A stretch of DNA of 64,000 nt from Cristatella mucedo (taxonomy: Eukaryota > Bryozoa > Phylactolaemata > Cristatellidae). Position 1 is the stretch's first letter. Every line of letters begins with the position of its first letter. Under the pieces are notes generated by a model. It made no database searches. It saw only the letters and a program-made list of their open reading frames with translations, and had not been told where the DNA came from. Below are positions 63,991-64,000 of this stretch, in pieces. The translations under genes and the position numbers were made by a program. Location of the stretch: positions 255,001 through 319,000 of the forward strand of contig WPIO01000172.1 in assembly GCA_009760855.2 (NCBI GenBank). The letters run 5' to 3'.

Positions 63991-64000
63991 TGCAAGTGTC

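Overview
The window is metazoan genomic DNA: intron-split genes with GT..AG junctions, two LINE families, two tRNA-derived SINE families and many microsatellites. The species cannot be named. The repeat make-up suggests an invertebrate, perhaps an early-branching one such as a sponge, which is inference only. Two host genes can be assembled. A Rab32/Rab38-type small GTPase runs on the + strand over at least 5749-13517 in four visible exons and ends in a CPC prenylation motif. A TRIM-like protein (RING, two B-boxes, coiled coil, then a propeller-like exon) occupies 52214-56985 in two exons. Most other host sequence is LINE and SINE relics or unrecognised.

The centre of the window, 19845-42091 (22.2 kb), is an AT-rich integrated virus-like transposon of the Polinton/Maverick (adintovirus-like) class. 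It is bounded by 120-bp terminal inverted repeats that differ at one base and is flanked by a 5-bp target duplication (GTCCC). It carries the full core set: protein-primed-type DNA polymerase B, retroviral-type integrase, FtsK/A32-like packaging ATPase, adenovirus-type maturation protease, major capsid protein and penton-like minor capsid proteins. Its accessories are unusual: four phage-tail-fibre-like proteins, three penton-like paralogues, a parvovirus-type phospholipase A2 minor capsid protein, a YqaJ-type exonuclease, an HNH-AP2 endonuclease, an AT-hook core-like protein, a coiled-coil pVI-like protein, a membrane protein and several small unknown proteins.

Layout of the element: polymerase and small genes on + (20010-25601); integrase on - facing a cysteine-rich gene on + across a 10-bp gap (26450-26465); a long - block with fibre, nuclease, capsid, pVI-like, pentons, core, ATPase and three more fibres (38157-26885); a membrane protein on +; HNH-AP2 on -; phospholipase on +; and an unknown gene plus the protease on -. 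Nearly every start codon is immediately preceded by a TATATAG/TATAGAA motif. Each terminal repeat is itself an imperfect palindrome.

Many of the 26 element genes are broken. I count about 19 frameshifts, mostly in A-runs, and 11 in-frame stops, so this copy is not functional as assembled, although catalytic motifs are still readable. The element lies inside an older Tigger/pogo transposase relic: the N-terminal half is at 17.7-18.2 kb and the C-terminal half at 42.65-43.44 kb.
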